From: Cyanobacteria bacterium CYA
GTDB lineage: Bacteria > Planctomycetota > Phycisphaerae > Phycisphaerales > UBA1924
Reading direction: 5' to 3'
NCBI GenBank assembly: GCA_008363215.1
Contig: RHKP01000022.1
Span: forward strand, 1 to 45,089
Length of the DNA stretch: 45,089 nt
Shown in pieces: positions 1 to 9,117 of this stretch. A program made the translations under genes and the position numbers. Positions within the stretch are counted from its first letter, which is position 1. Every line of letters begins with the position of its first letter. Under the pieces are notes generated by a model, which saw only the letters and a program-made list of their open reading frames with translations, did not search any database and was not told the DNA's origin.

Positions 1-1
1 G

Positions 2-112
2 CTCTCGGAATCGGGACTCTCCGACGCCGAAATCGACCTCAACATTCAGCAGATGCGCCGCCCTGAGTACTTTCACTGGACCAAGGACGGGGTCCGCGGT
101 TGGGATTGGTGA
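2..112 (+). CDS. C-terminal end of an unidentified protein (5' end outside window)
   Basis: An open frame enters from the left edge and gives 36 residues before a TGA at 110-112. The visible tail is rich in aromatic residues (RPEYFHW, then WDW at the very end). I do not recognise the family from so short a piece. It lies on the same strand as the topoisomerase VI subunit B gene, 257 bases upstream of that gene's start. I saw no clear terminator in the gap, which holds no other convincing gene. Confidence 0.5.
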   Translation, partial: LSESGLSDAEIDLNIQQMRRPEYFHWTKDGVRGWDW

Positions 113-369
113 AGCCGGATGCCCTGGATTGAGAAGCGTGGCATCGAACTCTCCGCCGCCGGCCGCAAGTCCGTCCTCGGACTTGGGTGTTCCCTGACCG
201 CGGTTCCTGAATCTCCGCCCTGAACGACTTGCGTTGAGATCCCCGCCTTTCTCCGCATCCTCCGCTCCCTCGGCCACCTCCGCCTCCTCCCAACCCGCTA
301 TCCTCCGACAATTCACGATGATTTCGACCGGCGGGCTCCGGCTTGCCGGTGTCCGCCACGGAGGGTGGG

Positions 370-2703
370 ATGGCCAAGAAGGAACGAACCCGTGCGACCG
401 CCGAGACCATGGCGCTCAAGCAGCGGGATATCTCCGTCTCCGAGTTCTTTGCAAAGAACCGGCACCTGCTCGGCTTCGACAACCCCCGCAAGGCGCTGCT
501 CACCAGCGTCAAGGAGGCCGTCGACAACTCGCTCGACGCCTGCGAAGAGGCCGGCATCCTCCCCGACATCACCGTGGTGATTGAAGACCTCCAGCCCGAC
601 CGCCCCGCGTCGGCCAAGAGTTCCAAGTACCGCCTCACCATCGTCGACAACGGGCCGGGCATCGTGCGCAAGCAGGTCGAGCACATCTTCGGGCGGCTGT
701 TGTACGGGTCGAAGTTCCACCGCCTGAAGATGAGCCGCGGGCAGCAGGGCATCGGCATCTCGGCTGCGGGCATGTACGGCCTGATGACCACCGGGCGCCC
801 GATGGAGATCCACACGCGCCCCAAGGCGGGCCAGCCGGCGCACCACATCGAACTGGCGATGAACACCAAGACCAATCGCGCTGAGGTGACGCGCGACGAC
901 GAGACGGCCGACTTCCCGCCGCGCCGGCTCGGTGAACTCAACGCCGGCACGCGCGAACTGACTGTCGGCGGGGAGTTCCTGCCGACCTCGATCTACGCCA
1001 CCGGCACCAGCGTAAGTCTGGAACTCGAGGGGCGCTACCAGCGCGGGCGCGGGTCGGTCGACGAGTTTCTCGAAATGACCGCGATCGCCAATCCGCACGC
1101 GCGGATCGTGTTCGTCCCGCCGTCGCGGGCCAGCGGCAGCGCCGAGGAGGGCGAGAATCTCACGCTCAAGCCGGAGAACGGGCAGACGGTGCCCGAATCG
1201 GCGCAGGCGCCCACGCACCTCCAGGCGCTCGCGGCCGTCAACACCACCGAGCACAAGGGCGTGATCATCTTTCCGCGCGGCACGATCGAACTGCCGGCCG
1301 AGACGCAGGAGATCCAACCGCACCCGCGCGGCATCGAACTGGGCATGCTCATCCAGATGCTCAAGGACGCCGAGCACGAGCAGAAGAATCCGTCGATTGT
1401 GGCGTTCCTGAGCGATCGGTTCAGCCGCGTCTCGCCAGGCACCGCGAGCAAACTGTGCGAACAGGCGGGCATCAAGGTGCGGACGAAAGTCGGCGACATC
1501 GACCACGCGCAGGCCGAACGACTCTTCGCCGCGATGCAGGACGCCAAACTGCCGAATCCGCCGACGGACTGTCTGGCGCCGATCGGGGTCAAGCAAATGC
1601 TCGCGGGCATGGTCAAGGGCGTCGAGGCCGAGTTCTACACCGCATCGAGCCGCGCACCGGCGGTGTATCGCGGGCGCCCGTTCCTGATCGAGGCGGCCAT
1701 CGCGTACGGCGGCAAACTCGCCGGCGACGACACGGCCCGCGTGATCCGCTTCGCCAACCGCGTGCCCCTGCTCTATCAGCAGAGCGCCTGCTCGGCCTTC
1801 AAGGCGATCGTCGAGACGGGCTGGCGCAACTACAACCTCAGCCAGCCGCGCGGAAGCGCGCCGCAGGGCCCGCTGGTCATCATGATCCACATGGCCAGCG
1901 TGTGGGTGCCTTTCACCAGCGAGAGCAAGGAAGCCATCGCCGACTACGACGAGATCCGCAAGGAGATGAAACTGGCGCTGCAGGAATGCGGGCGCAAGTT
2001 GGGCACGTATCTCAGGCGGCGCCAGCAGATGAAGCGTGAGGCCGAGCGGCGCGACGTCTTCGAGCGCTACATCGGCGAGATTTCCAAGTCATGCAACGCG
2101 CTGACAGGCGTCGACACAGCCGAGGTCTACGACGCGCTCATGCGCCAGGCGCGGCGGCGCACAGAGATCGCCGATGCACAACTGGACGCGGAAGGCCGCA
2201 TCATCCGCGACGACCCCGAGGCCGGGCTGGACGTCGACGACGGTGTGATCATCGTGCCGGGCAGCGATACTGACCATCGTGGCCCGAAGGATCTCGGCCC
2301 GGAAGATCAGGGCCCCAGTGGGACCGGCTTCCAGCAGGTGGACCCCGACGAGCCGCGGCCCTCAGGAAGCGGCCCGAACGCCCCGGTCGACTTCGACGAC
2401 GATGAGCGCGACGAGCCCGAAGCGCCGGTGAGAGTTCGGTCGACCTCCGCACGCGGCGGCGCGTCCGAGAGCAAGCCGCCCAGGCCTTCGAAAAAGCCAC
2501 GCGGCAAGGCGCCGCCCAAGAAGGCACCCGGCCGGGCACCGAAGAAGAAGGCGAGCGGCCAAGGCCAGCCGCTGCTTGCCGGTCCTCCCACCAGCCAGAT
2601 CGCGCCGGCCGCCGAATCCGAGATCAAGCCCGGCGCGATCAGGAACAAGGGCATGCCCAAGCCGCGGGTAAGGCTGGAAGTCGAATCAGGGCTGTTCGGG
2701 TAA
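370..2703 (+). CDS. top6B: DNA topoisomerase VI subunit B (ATPase subunit)
   Basis: This is the ATP-binding subunit of the type IIB topoisomerase, which with subunit A forms an A2B2 enzyme that passes one DNA duplex through another. The 777-residue protein shows the Bergerat (GHKL) fold: EAVDNSLDA with Asn53, the VDNGPGI loop around residues 92-98, and the glycine lid GQQGIG at 124-129 within a stretch typical of Top6B. The start is the ATG at 370 because GGAGG lies five bases upstream; a TTG start at 343 would add nine residues with no better site. Residues from about 640 onward form a low-complexity tail, first Asp/Pro/Gly-rich and then Lys/Pro/Ala-rich like histone H1, so the protein is longer than typical Top6B. 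Subunit A lies about 5 kb away on the opposite strand (7936-9117). Confidence 0.95.
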   Translation: MAKKERTRATAETMALKQRDISVSEFFAKNRHLLGFDNPRKALLTSVKEAVDNSLDACEEAGILPDITVVIEDLQPDRPASAKSSKYRLTIVDNGPGIVRKQVEHIFGRLLYGSKFHRLKMSRGQQGIGISAAGMYGLMTTGRPMEIHTRPKAGQPAHHIELAMNTKTNRAEVTRDDETADFPPRRLGELNAGTRELTVGGEFLPTSIYATGTSVSLELEGRYQRGRGSVDEFLEMTAIANPHARIVFVPPSRASGSAEEGENLTLKPENGQTVPESAQAPTHLQALAAVNTTEHKGVIIFPRGTIELPAETQEIQPHPRGIELGMLIQMLKDAEHEQKNPSIVAFLSDRFSRVSPGTASKLCEQAGIKVRTKVGDIDHAQAERLFAAMQDAKLPNPPTDCLAPIGVKQMLAGMVKGVEAEFYTASSRAPAVYRGRPFLIEAAIAYGGKLAGDDTARVIRFANRVPLLYQQSACSAFKAIVETGWRNYNLSQPRGSAPQGPLVIMIHMASVWVPFTSESKEAIADYDEIRKEMKLALQECGRKLGTYLRRRQQMKREAERRDVFERYIGEISKSCNALTGVDTAEVYDALMRQARRRTEIADAQLDAEGRIIRDDPEAGLDVDDGVIIVPGSDTDHRGPKDLGPEDQGPSGTGFQQVDPDEPRPSGSGPNAPVDFDDDERDEPEAPVRVRSTSARGGASESKPPRPSKKPRGKAPPKKAPGRAPKKKASGQGQPLLAGPPTSQIAPAAESEIKPGAIRNKGMPKPRVRLEVESGLFG

Positions 2704-3122
2704 GTGGCGCGCAAGTGGCCGGACGCAGGATGACCGTCTGTTCGCCAACACACCTCCGGGGCCGACGCATCCGGAGCACTCGCCCTCGCGGCGCGAAGGC
2801 TCGCATAAGTATCCGCGGAGGTGCCGGTCTGCGGTGTGCTGCGAATCGACTCAATCGGAGCCTGTTTTCGGACATGTTGCACCGTACATCCACAGTCTCA
2901 CGCTCGCGCGCGGACGCCCGAGAACGCGCCTCTCTCATCCACCAGTTTCGGGCCTGAAAGCACCAGGTTTGCCGTCCACTGCCCCCCCATAACTGACCGA
3001 TTGAGATATTCCCCAAGGAATCGTGGACGTCCCCCGCCCCCGGCGCACCTTGAAACCGTGGCTGCCCCTGTCGGGGCGGTGCATGGTCTATGCGCAAACG
3101 CAGTGGAGTCGAGGGGAAGAAC
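2704..3122. other. Intergenic gap, 419 bases
   Basis: I see no convincing gene here. The visible structure is a short hairpin at 3064-3077 (GCCCC, loop TGTC, GGGGC) about 46 bases ahead of the PEP-CTERM-like gene, which could lie in its 5' untranslated region. I saw no clear intrinsic terminator for the topoisomerase gene. Short frames in the gap are Arg/Pro-rich and look like chance frames in high-GC DNA. Confidence 0.4.
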
Positions 3123-3794
3123 ATGAGGCAGAGCGTGGCGGGGTCGGCGGCTCTTGGTACGTGGATGGCGTTGGCGGGTGTGGCGACGGCCGGTCCGGAC
3201 TGGACCGAGGTCGGTGATGCCGGCTCGACCATCTCCACCGCTCAGGTTCCTCTGGGCGAAGGCGAGATCCGCTCGCTGGCGGGGCGCCTCGGCGGGCGCG
3301 GCCAAAGCGAAGACTTCGAGGACCTCTACTACATCGGCATCGCCTCCCCCACCACCTTCCGGCTCGAACTGACCAGCCCCGACTTCGACGCCCAGTTGTT
3401 CGTGTTCCACATTACGCTCTCCGGCGGCGCGCTCGGTCTGCTGGCCAACGACAACGAGCACGAGGAAACCACAGCGCCGGTGATACTTCCGATTTCCACC
3501 GACGGCACCGAAGTGACGCTCGACCTGCCGGGCATCTATCTGGTTGCTGTCGCGGGCACCGGGCGCATGCCGGTCTCGACCACCGGCGAGATCTTCACCT
3601 ACGAGACCAGCACGGAAATCTCGGGCGCCGACGGTCCCGGCGGGCTGAACCGGCACATCGGCTGGACCGGGCAGGGCCAGACCGGCAACTATCGCGTGCA
3701 GATGGAGGGCACGATCTTCCCGGAAATTCCGGCCCCAGCCTCGCTGGGCGTGCTCACCATGAGCGGGCTGCTCGCCCGTCGCCGTCGCGGCTGA
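3123..3794 (+). CDS. Secreted PEP-CTERM-like protein, exosortase substrate candidate
   Basis: This 223-residue protein begins with an export signal (residues 1-23, ending in GVATA) and ends with PAPAS, a short hydrophobic stretch and RRRRG. That three-part tail (Pro-rich motif, membrane segment, Arg cluster) is the PEP-CTERM sorting signal in a PAP variant. Such proteins are cut and anchored by exosortase, and an exosortase gene is present at 31898-32845. The central part looks like a beta-rich extracellular domain of the pre-peptidase C-terminal type (phrases such as DAQLFVF and GIYLVAVAGTG). ATG at 3123 is chosen over ATG 3090 because GAGGGGA precedes it. The stop lies 39 bases from the convergent kinase gene. 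The exact function is unknown. Confidence 0.8.
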   Translation: MRQSVAGSAALGTWMALAGVATAGPDWTEVGDAGSTISTAQVPLGEGEIRSLAGRLGGRGQSEDFEDLYYIGIASPTTFRLELTSPDFDAQLFVFHITLSGGALGLLANDNEHEETTAPVILPISTDGTEVTLDLPGIYLVAVAGTGRMPVSTTGEIFTYETSTEISGADGPGGLNRHIGWTGQGQTGNYRVQMEGTIFPEIPAPASLGVLTMSGLLARRRRG

Positions 3795-3833
3795 TGACCG
3801 AATCTCGCGTCCCCTGCTGAATCGCCGAGCGGC

Positions 3834-6320
3834 TCAGTTTCCCTCGCGCTGGGCAGACAGGCGCCGGGCTTCATCATCGCGCCCCGTACGCTCGTAGAGT
3901 TCCTGCAACACCACACTCGCACGATCGTGCAGGGCGTTGTTGTTGAGATTGCGCGCGAGCGCCATGCTCTCGGTCAGGATCTCCTCGGCCTGCTCGTATT
4001 GCGCAGTCTCCACCAGGCAGCGAGCCCAGAGGGTCAGTCGGTCCGACAGTTCGCGATCGGGTGGATCGACGTTCCGCGTGACGCTGACCGCCTCGGCAAG
4101 GTACGGGGCCGCCTCGGCGAACCGCGCCTGGGCCATCAGCACGCGCCCCAGCACTTCCAGCGACCAGCCCACGTCGGGGTGGTCCGGGCGCAACGAGGCG
4201 CGGAGATCATCCACGGCCGAGCGGGCCAGCGTTTCGGCCTCCTCCAGCCGGTTGAGCCCGATGAACGCCTGCGCCTCTCCCAGTCGCGACGTCGCGATCG
4301 CCGGGTGCCCGGGCGGATAGCGACTGCTGCGAATGGCGACCGCCCGTTCAAAGAGAGACGCCGCCTCGGCGTGCTCTTCCAGGCGCATCAGGCACATCGC
4401 CAGGTTGTGCGTGGCCGTCGATGCCTCGACGCTGTTCTCGCCCCGCAGACGCAGCACCATGCTCAGGGATCGCCGCAGATACTCTTCGGCCTTGGCGTAG
4501 TTGCCGCGCGACACGAGCAGGTTTCCCAGGTTGTTCAGACTCGCCGCCACGTCTTCGTGCTGATCGCCGAACAGGCGCTGCCGCATGGTCAGGGCTTCGG
4601 TGAAGAGTTCTTCGGCCCGGTCGAGATACCCGAGTTTCTGCTCAGTCGCAGCCAGGTGGGTCAGGCTGAGCGCCTTGTCGGGGTGATCGCCGGGGAAGAG
4701 TTTCCGGCGCAGTTCGACGGCGCGTTCATAGAGCGGCATCGCGGCCTCGTAGTCACCGTCCCAGTAATAGGTCGCCGCCAGGTTGTGCGAGGCGCGCGCG
4801 ATGTCTTCATCCCGCGGGCGCTTGTCGGCCTCCCGGATCTCGAGCACACGCGTCAGTTGCTCGCGTGCCTTTTCAACGGCGCGCAGCGAGACGTAGCCGA
4901 CGCCGAGGATTTCGCGCCAGTCCGCCTCGGTGGCCGCCCGCGCGGGCGGGGACTCACGCAACTTCTCGGCTGAATCGTCCAGCAGCGTCTGCACGTCGAC
5001 TTTGCCGCCGTCGAGCCGGCTCTGCCCGTCGGGCCCGCGAAACTGGAACAACCCGCCCATCAGGTCGACCGTGCTGCGCGCCGCCGCGAGATTCTCGTTC
5101 GCCTGCTTGAGGCGTTCTTCCGCCAGTTGCCAGTTGTCCGAAGCCTCGCGTTCGGCCACGATGATCTGCGCGATGAGCACCGCCGAGGTGATCGCCAGCA
5201 CCGCGGCGCCCAGCGCGATCGCCAGACTGACCTCCTTGTTGCGCTTCACCCACTTGCGCAGCAGGCCCACCGGCCCGATCGGACGCGCCAGGATCGGGCG
5301 ATCTTCAAGATAGCGCCGGATGTCGGCCGCCAGTTCCGCAGCCGACTGGTACCGCTCATCTCGTTCCTTCGCCAGCGCCTTGCTCGAGATCACGCCCAGA
5401 TCGCCGCGAAACTGCGCGTGCGCCGTCGACAGCGATGGCGCCCGGTCCTGCGTCACCACCATCAGCGCCTCGGCCAGCCCCAGCGTGCTCAGGTCATACG
5501 GCAGTTCGCCGCTGAGCAGTTCATAGAGCACCACGCCGAGTGCATAGACGTCGGTCCGCACGTCCACGTTGTCCGATGAACCGCTGCACTGCTCGGGCGA
5601 CATGTACTGCAACGTGCCGACGATCTGCCCGGCGTTGGTCTGCATCGTCGCCAGCACGTTTTCCTTGTCGCTGGCCCGCGCCACGCCGAAGTCGATGATC
5701 CGAGGCGCCCCCGTGTTGTCGACCAGGATGTTCCCCGGCTTGAGGTCGCGGTGGATGATCCCCTTCTGGTGCCCGTGATGCACCGCGTCGCACACGCAGG
5801 CGAACAGTTGCAGCCGGGCGCGAATATCCAGGTTGTTGCCCCTGGCATAGGCCGTCACCGTCTTCGCATCGGCGATGTACTCCATCGCGAAGAAGGGCAT
5901 GGGCCCGTCGCCCAGGTCGAAACTCCCGGCCTCGTACACCTGCGCGATACCGGGGTGACGCAGCCGCGCAAGGATCTGCACCTCGTACTCGAACCGCCGC
6001 AGCGTCGCTTTGGTCACGCGATCGGAACGGATCACTTTGAGCGCCACCGTGCGGGTGGGTCGCTCCTGCTCAGCCAGGTACACCGCGCCCATGCCGCCCG
6101 AGCCCAGTTGCCGGATGATCCGATAGCCCGGCACGCGATCGCCCTCGCGCAGCAGCCCGAATCGCCCCCCCCACGGGCTGGAGACAAACGTCTCGAGCGC
6201 CGACGGTTCGCCACCCCCGGCCGTGGGCGTCGAGTCCGACGACGACGACGCCACCCACGGGCCATCGATGGCCGACGTCTCTTCGGAACGCACTTCGGCT
6301 TGTTTTTCCTTCTCGGCCAT
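3834..6320 (-). CDS. Serine/threonine protein kinase with transmembrane segment and tetratricopeptide repeats
   Basis: This is an 828-residue Hanks-type kinase fused to a TPR region. The kinase domain covers roughly residues 66-340 with all key elements: glycine loop GSGGMGAVYL at 73-82, ATP-binding Lys95 (VALK), catalytic HRDLKPGN starting at His190, DFG at 210-212, and GTLQYMSPEQ. A basic stretch leads into a membrane helix at about 364-388. A short coiled region and then about nine TPR units of the 42-residue, tetratricopeptide-10/12 style (repeated LG, HP, A..NNLG) follow to the end. The kinase should sit in the cytoplasm and the TPRs outside, for protein interaction or sensing. ATG 6320 is used because the upstream frame lacks kinase-like sequence and overlaps the neighbouring gene. 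This architecture is common in planctomycetes; the substrate is unknown. Confidence 0.93.
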   Translation of the reverse strand: MAEKEKQAEVRSEETSAIDGPWVASSSSDSTPTAGGGEPSALETFVSSPWGGRFGLLREGDRVPGYRIIRQLGSGGMGAVYLAEQERPTRTVALKVIRSDRVTKATLRRFEYEVQILARLRHPGIAQVYEAGSFDLGDGPMPFFAMEYIADAKTVTAYARGNNLDIRARLQLFACVCDAVHHGHQKGIIHRDLKPGNILVDNTGAPRIIDFGVARASDKENVLATMQTNAGQIVGTLQYMSPEQCSGSSDNVDVRTDVYALGVVLYELLSGELPYDLSTLGLAEALMVVTQDRAPSLSTAHAQFRGDLGVISSKALAKERDERYQSAAELAADIRRYLEDRPILARPIGPVGLLRKWVKRNKEVSLAIALGAAVLAITSAVLIAQIIVAEREASDNWQLAEERLKQANENLAAARSTVDLMGGLFQFRGPDGQSRLDGGKVDVQTLLDDSAEKLRESPPARAATEADWREILGVGYVSLRAVEKAREQLTRVLEIREADKRPRDEDIARASHNLAATYYWDGDYEAAMPLYERAVELRRKLFPGDHPDKALSLTHLAATEQKLGYLDRAEELFTEALTMRQRLFGDQHEDVAASLNNLGNLLVSRGNYAKAEEYLRRSLSMVLRLRGENSVEASTATHNLAMCLMRLEEHAEAASLFERAVAIRSSRYPPGHPAIATSRLGEAQAFIGLNRLEEAETLARSAVDDLRASLRPDHPDVGWSLEVLGRVLMAQARFAEAAPYLAEAVSVTRNVDPPDRELSDRLTLWARCLVETAQYEQAEEILTESMALARNLNNNALHDRASVVLQELYERTGRDDEARRLSAQREGN

Positions 6321-6429
6321 GCGATCCCCGGCGCCCTTGGACGGGGAAGACTCGCCCCGTGGCAATCGTAACCGCCCAGACACGCCCACGAGCGCAATTT
6401 CCGGCCAGGCCAGGCCGACCACCAACCTC

Positions 6430-6936
6430 TCATCCCACCACTTCGGGCCGACTCCAGAAGATGTAGTCGGTGTCGATCGCCTGCCCGCCCAGGTCGGCCA
6501 CCAGCGTGGCGATCTGCCCGCGGTGGTACCAGGCGTGTCCGAACACCTGCACCAATAACTCCTCGATCGCCCACCGACGGCGCGTTCCATCGGGGCCGAC
6601 CCACTCCAGGGAGCGGGCAAGTTGGTCGTCGCTCACGCCGGACAGATACTCGGACCACGCGGCCTCGACGCGCTGCACGTGCGGACGGATCTCATCCACC
6701 GTGCCGTCACCCGGCACCCAGTCGCGGGTCTCGGGGCGATCGTCGATCCCGCCGAGCCGATGCAGCCACATCCACCGGGCCGCGACCATGTGCGCAAACT
6801 TCGCGCAGGCACGCGGGTAGTCGGGCTCTGCCCGGCGCTGGCGCGGCACCGATTCGAGCATCGTCATGGTCTTGGCGTTGCAGTCACGCTCGTAATCGTA
6901 CCAGACCCGGAAACGGTCGGACATGGTGGTAGTCAT
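6430..6936 (-). CDS. DinB/YfiT-like four-helix protein
   Basis: The 168-residue protein has the features of the DinB superfamily, a four-helix bundle that usually binds a divalent metal through three histidines: His49 (KFAHM) plus His134 and His138 (GHAWYHRGQ). Family members include thiol-dependent transferases and many proteins of unknown activity, so no specific reaction can be named. ATG 6936 gives the best fit, with GGGGTGG shortly upstream; an upstream extension to 7002 would overlap the nuclease gene and is not family-like. It lies on the same strand as, and about 43 bases after, the nuclease gene, and 109 bases before the kinase. Confidence 0.8.
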   Translation of the reverse strand: MTTTMSDRFRVWYDYERDCNAKTMTMLESVPRQRRAEPDYPRACAKFAHMVAARWMWLHRLGGIDDRPETRDWVPGDGTVDEIRPHVQRVEAAWSEYLSGVSDDQLARSLEWVGPDGTRRRWAIEELLVQVFGHAWYHRGQIATLVADLGGQAIDTDYIFWSRPEVVG

Positions 6937-6979
6937 ACACCACCCCATTCGCGGCTTGTCGCAACATTGAACTTCATGT

Positions 6980-7936
6980 TCACCATTCACAGCACCCCTC
7001 ACTCTTCGGGGTAATTGAGGTAACGAAAGAAAGCAATTGCATCGCCGCCTTCATCCCTTGCCGTGCGGAGTCTTGCTGCGATTCAAATCTACTATGGAGA
7101 TCAACTACAGGAACATCGATGCGAAGCGCTGCTGCTTTTCCGGCCTTTACGAATCGGGATTCTGCCGGACGTGCCCTTCCATGGGTTTGCTCCAACTCGT
7201 CGATACGATCGCTTGCGCCAGCAAACTCGAGATCTACGCACCCGTGAGGTGCCTTGTGCAGCAGCCGGCAACCCGCCGGCAACAACCGAGGCCGGAAGCG
7301 AAACCACTTCGAATTTTCAGGTACAAGACCGGGCTCGGGCATGTTGAGTGCTGGATACTCCTCGCTTGCCATCCGCCAGTACGCTTTCCAGAACGCCGTA
7401 GTCCGTTCGTGGGCAATTGGCTGCCACCCTCGACGGTTCTGCTCAATAGCCTCGCTGAGAACATGAGCCCGAAAGCGAGATCTGCGGTCGCCCTCCTTCA
7501 AGAGCCAATCTCGGACCATTTCGTAACTGATGTGGAAGTCGTACGCGACGGTCGGATCAAGCGATTGGAGATAACGGACGGGCGCCACCAAGCACGTTCT
7601 GTACATCCTCCAGAAGCCTTCGCTGATCCCGCAATCGCCTCTGATCTGATACCGCATCGCCTGTTCGGGTTGCTGTATGGCATCGATTTTGTTCTCGATC
7701 AGGATTGCTGCCTGCTTGGCATCTGGTGTTTGGTACAACAGCACCAAGTCCGACTCCCCGAGGCGCGCGTGTGATACTGAGTGTTTGATCCGATCCGGCA
7801 GCACGGACGCCGCCGATTCGAGCCCGCACGCGGCAATGAACCATCGCGCGAAATCATCATTCACCTCGAGCTCCTCCAGTAGCAAGAGGTCGACATCGCG
7901 TTCCGTCACCGCCTTCAGGCAGGGCAGATCATGCAT
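6980..7936 (-). CDS. PD-(D/E)XK nuclease-family protein coupled to topoisomerase VI A
   Basis: This 318-residue protein contains the core signature of the PD-(D/E)XK nuclease superfamily: Asp63 in GESDLVLLY, then Glu81 and Lys83 in AILIENK, followed by a Gln and an Arg-Tyr (QAMRY) as in the PDDEXK_4-like group. It would be expected to cut nucleic acid with a metal ion. Its ATG overlaps the stop of the topoisomerase VI A gene by one base (TGATG at 7938-7934), so the two are probably translated together. A TTG at 7948 is an alternative start. By eye the gene is lower in GC than its neighbours and uses rarer codons, which suggests recent acquisition. Proteins of this group are often found in mobile or defence islands, but its role here is not known. 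Confidence 0.75.
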   Translation of the reverse strand: MHDLPCLKAVTERDVDLLLLEELEVNDDFARWFIAACGLESAASVLPDRIKHSVSHARLGESDLVLLYQTPDAKQAAILIENKIDAIQQPEQAMRYQIRGDCGISEGFWRMYRTCLVAPVRYLQSLDPTVAYDFHISYEMVRDWLLKEGDRRSRFRAHVLSEAIEQNRRGWQPIAHERTTAFWKAYWRMASEEYPALNMPEPGLVPENSKWFRFRPRLLPAGCRLLHKAPHGCVDLEFAGASDRIDELEQTHGRARPAESRFVKAGKAAALRIDVPVVDLHSRFESQQDSARQGMKAAMQLLSFVTSITPKSEGCCEW

Positions 7937-9117
7937 CAGCCCAGCCAATCCTTCGCCGCCAGGCGCTCCGGCACGTACGTCTCCGTCACGTACGAGATGT
8001 CCTTGGTGATCAGCGATTCAACTTCCATCTTGAAGCCGTTGGAGATCATGTGCCTGATCTCCTTCTGCCAGCCCTTGTGATCTTCGAACCACGGATATTC
8101 CATGATCTGCTTGGCCCGCGCCAGGTCGCGGTCGTTCAGCGCGATCTGCACGTCGTCCGACAGTTCGCACTGTTCATAATCCTTGGCTCGAATCCCAAGA
8201 AATTTGGCCTCGGGGATCGCCAGCCGCTCGCTCTCGAACGCGAGCGAGATCGAGCCCTGTTTGATGACGCTGTAGATGTAGTGCCCCCACGGGTCGCAGT
8301 CGAGCAGGCAGATGATCGGCAGTTTGTGCTCCTTGTGCAGGCGGTGGAGCATGCGCCGCACGCCGCGGGTGGGCTGACCGGAGCCTTCGGTCAGAATGCA
8401 GTTGTGCGTCTCCCAGAAGCGGTCCTCGTTGAAGCGCTGCCAGACCGTGTCCTTTTCCACGTGCAGCACGAAGTCGGCCTCGACCTTCTCAAACTGCAGC
8501 ACCTCCGGCTCGCAGATGCTCGGGATCGCGTACCCGCCCGAGCCCATACGGCGGCAGTTGATCTCGTCGCCCGAGTCGATCACCGTGATGTTGCCGACCA
8601 TCGTCCCGCGCTTCTTGGCGAACACGTGCAACTCTTCGCGCAGCGCGCCGAGCGTTACCTCCAGGTCTTCGAGCACCTTGTCGCTCTCGGCCTGGTCTTC
8701 GAACGTCTTTTCCCTGGTGCCCTGAATGGTGTGCAGGCTCTTGTAGAACATGCCGCGAAGGCTCGAAGTCTTGCCTTCGGCGATCAGCGCCTGAATCCCC
8801 TGCCCGTGCAGCAGCGTCTGCATGAAAGCCCGCGCCTGTCCCATGTTGAACAGTTGCCGCGCGTTCGTCGCGCTGCCCATCTGAAGAATGCCGCGGCTCT
8901 TGTTCCACTTGGTGTTGCTGGCCGATCGCGTGGGCACATCGAACTTGGGCTCGCGCCCGGACAGCGCCGACTTGACCACGCCGTCGGCCAGCACCCTCAA
9001 CGAGGCCGCCGTCTTGGCATCGCGTGCCTTCCATTGATCGGAGCGAGGCGCCTTGCCCCCCGCCGCCTCCAACTTGTCCGTCTTGCCCGGCGCCCTCTTG
9101 CTGGTCTTCTTGCCCAT
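7936..9117 (-). CDS. top6A: DNA topoisomerase VI subunit A (Spo11-like DNA-cleaving subunit)
   Basis: This 393-residue protein is the DNA-cutting subunit of topoisomerase VI, related to eukaryotic Spo11. Seen in the sequence: the winged-helix catalytic tyrosine, most likely Tyr125 in LRGMFYKSL, and the Toprim metal site with Glu221 (VEKDTVWQRF) and Asp273/Asp275 in LLDCDPWGHYI. It ends in a typical TETYVPERL region. ATG 9117 is chosen because upstream sequence to 9372 is Cys/Arg-rich and not family-like. The N-terminus is a short Lys-rich extension. Subunit B is on the opposite strand 5 kb away, so the usual adjacent B-A order is broken. The nuclease gene follows with an overlapping start codon. 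Confidence 0.95.
   Translation of the reverse strand: MGKKTSKRAPGKTDKLEAAGGKAPRSDQWKARDAKTAASLRVLADGVVKSALSGREPKFDVPTRSASNTKWNKSRGILQMGSATNARQLFNMGQARAFMQTLLHGQGIQALIAEGKTSSLRGMFYKSLHTIQGTREKTFEDQAESDKVLEDLEVTLGALREELHVFAKKRGTMVGNITVIDSGDEINCRRMGSGGYAIPSICEPEVLQFEKVEADFVLHVEKDTVWQRFNEDRFWETHNCILTEGSGQPTRGVRRMLHRLHKEHKLPIICLLDCDPWGHYIYSVIKQGSISLAFESERLAIPEAKFLGIRAKDYEQCELSDDVQIALNDRDLARAKQIMEYPWFEDHKGWQKEIRHMISNGFKMEVESLITKDISYVTETYVPERLAAKDWLG

Noticed and set aside
313..1890. 525-codon open frame antisense to topoisomerase VI B
   Set aside because: It is Arg/Ala/Asp-rich with no family features and lies fully opposite a certain gene; it reflects high GC at third codon positions.
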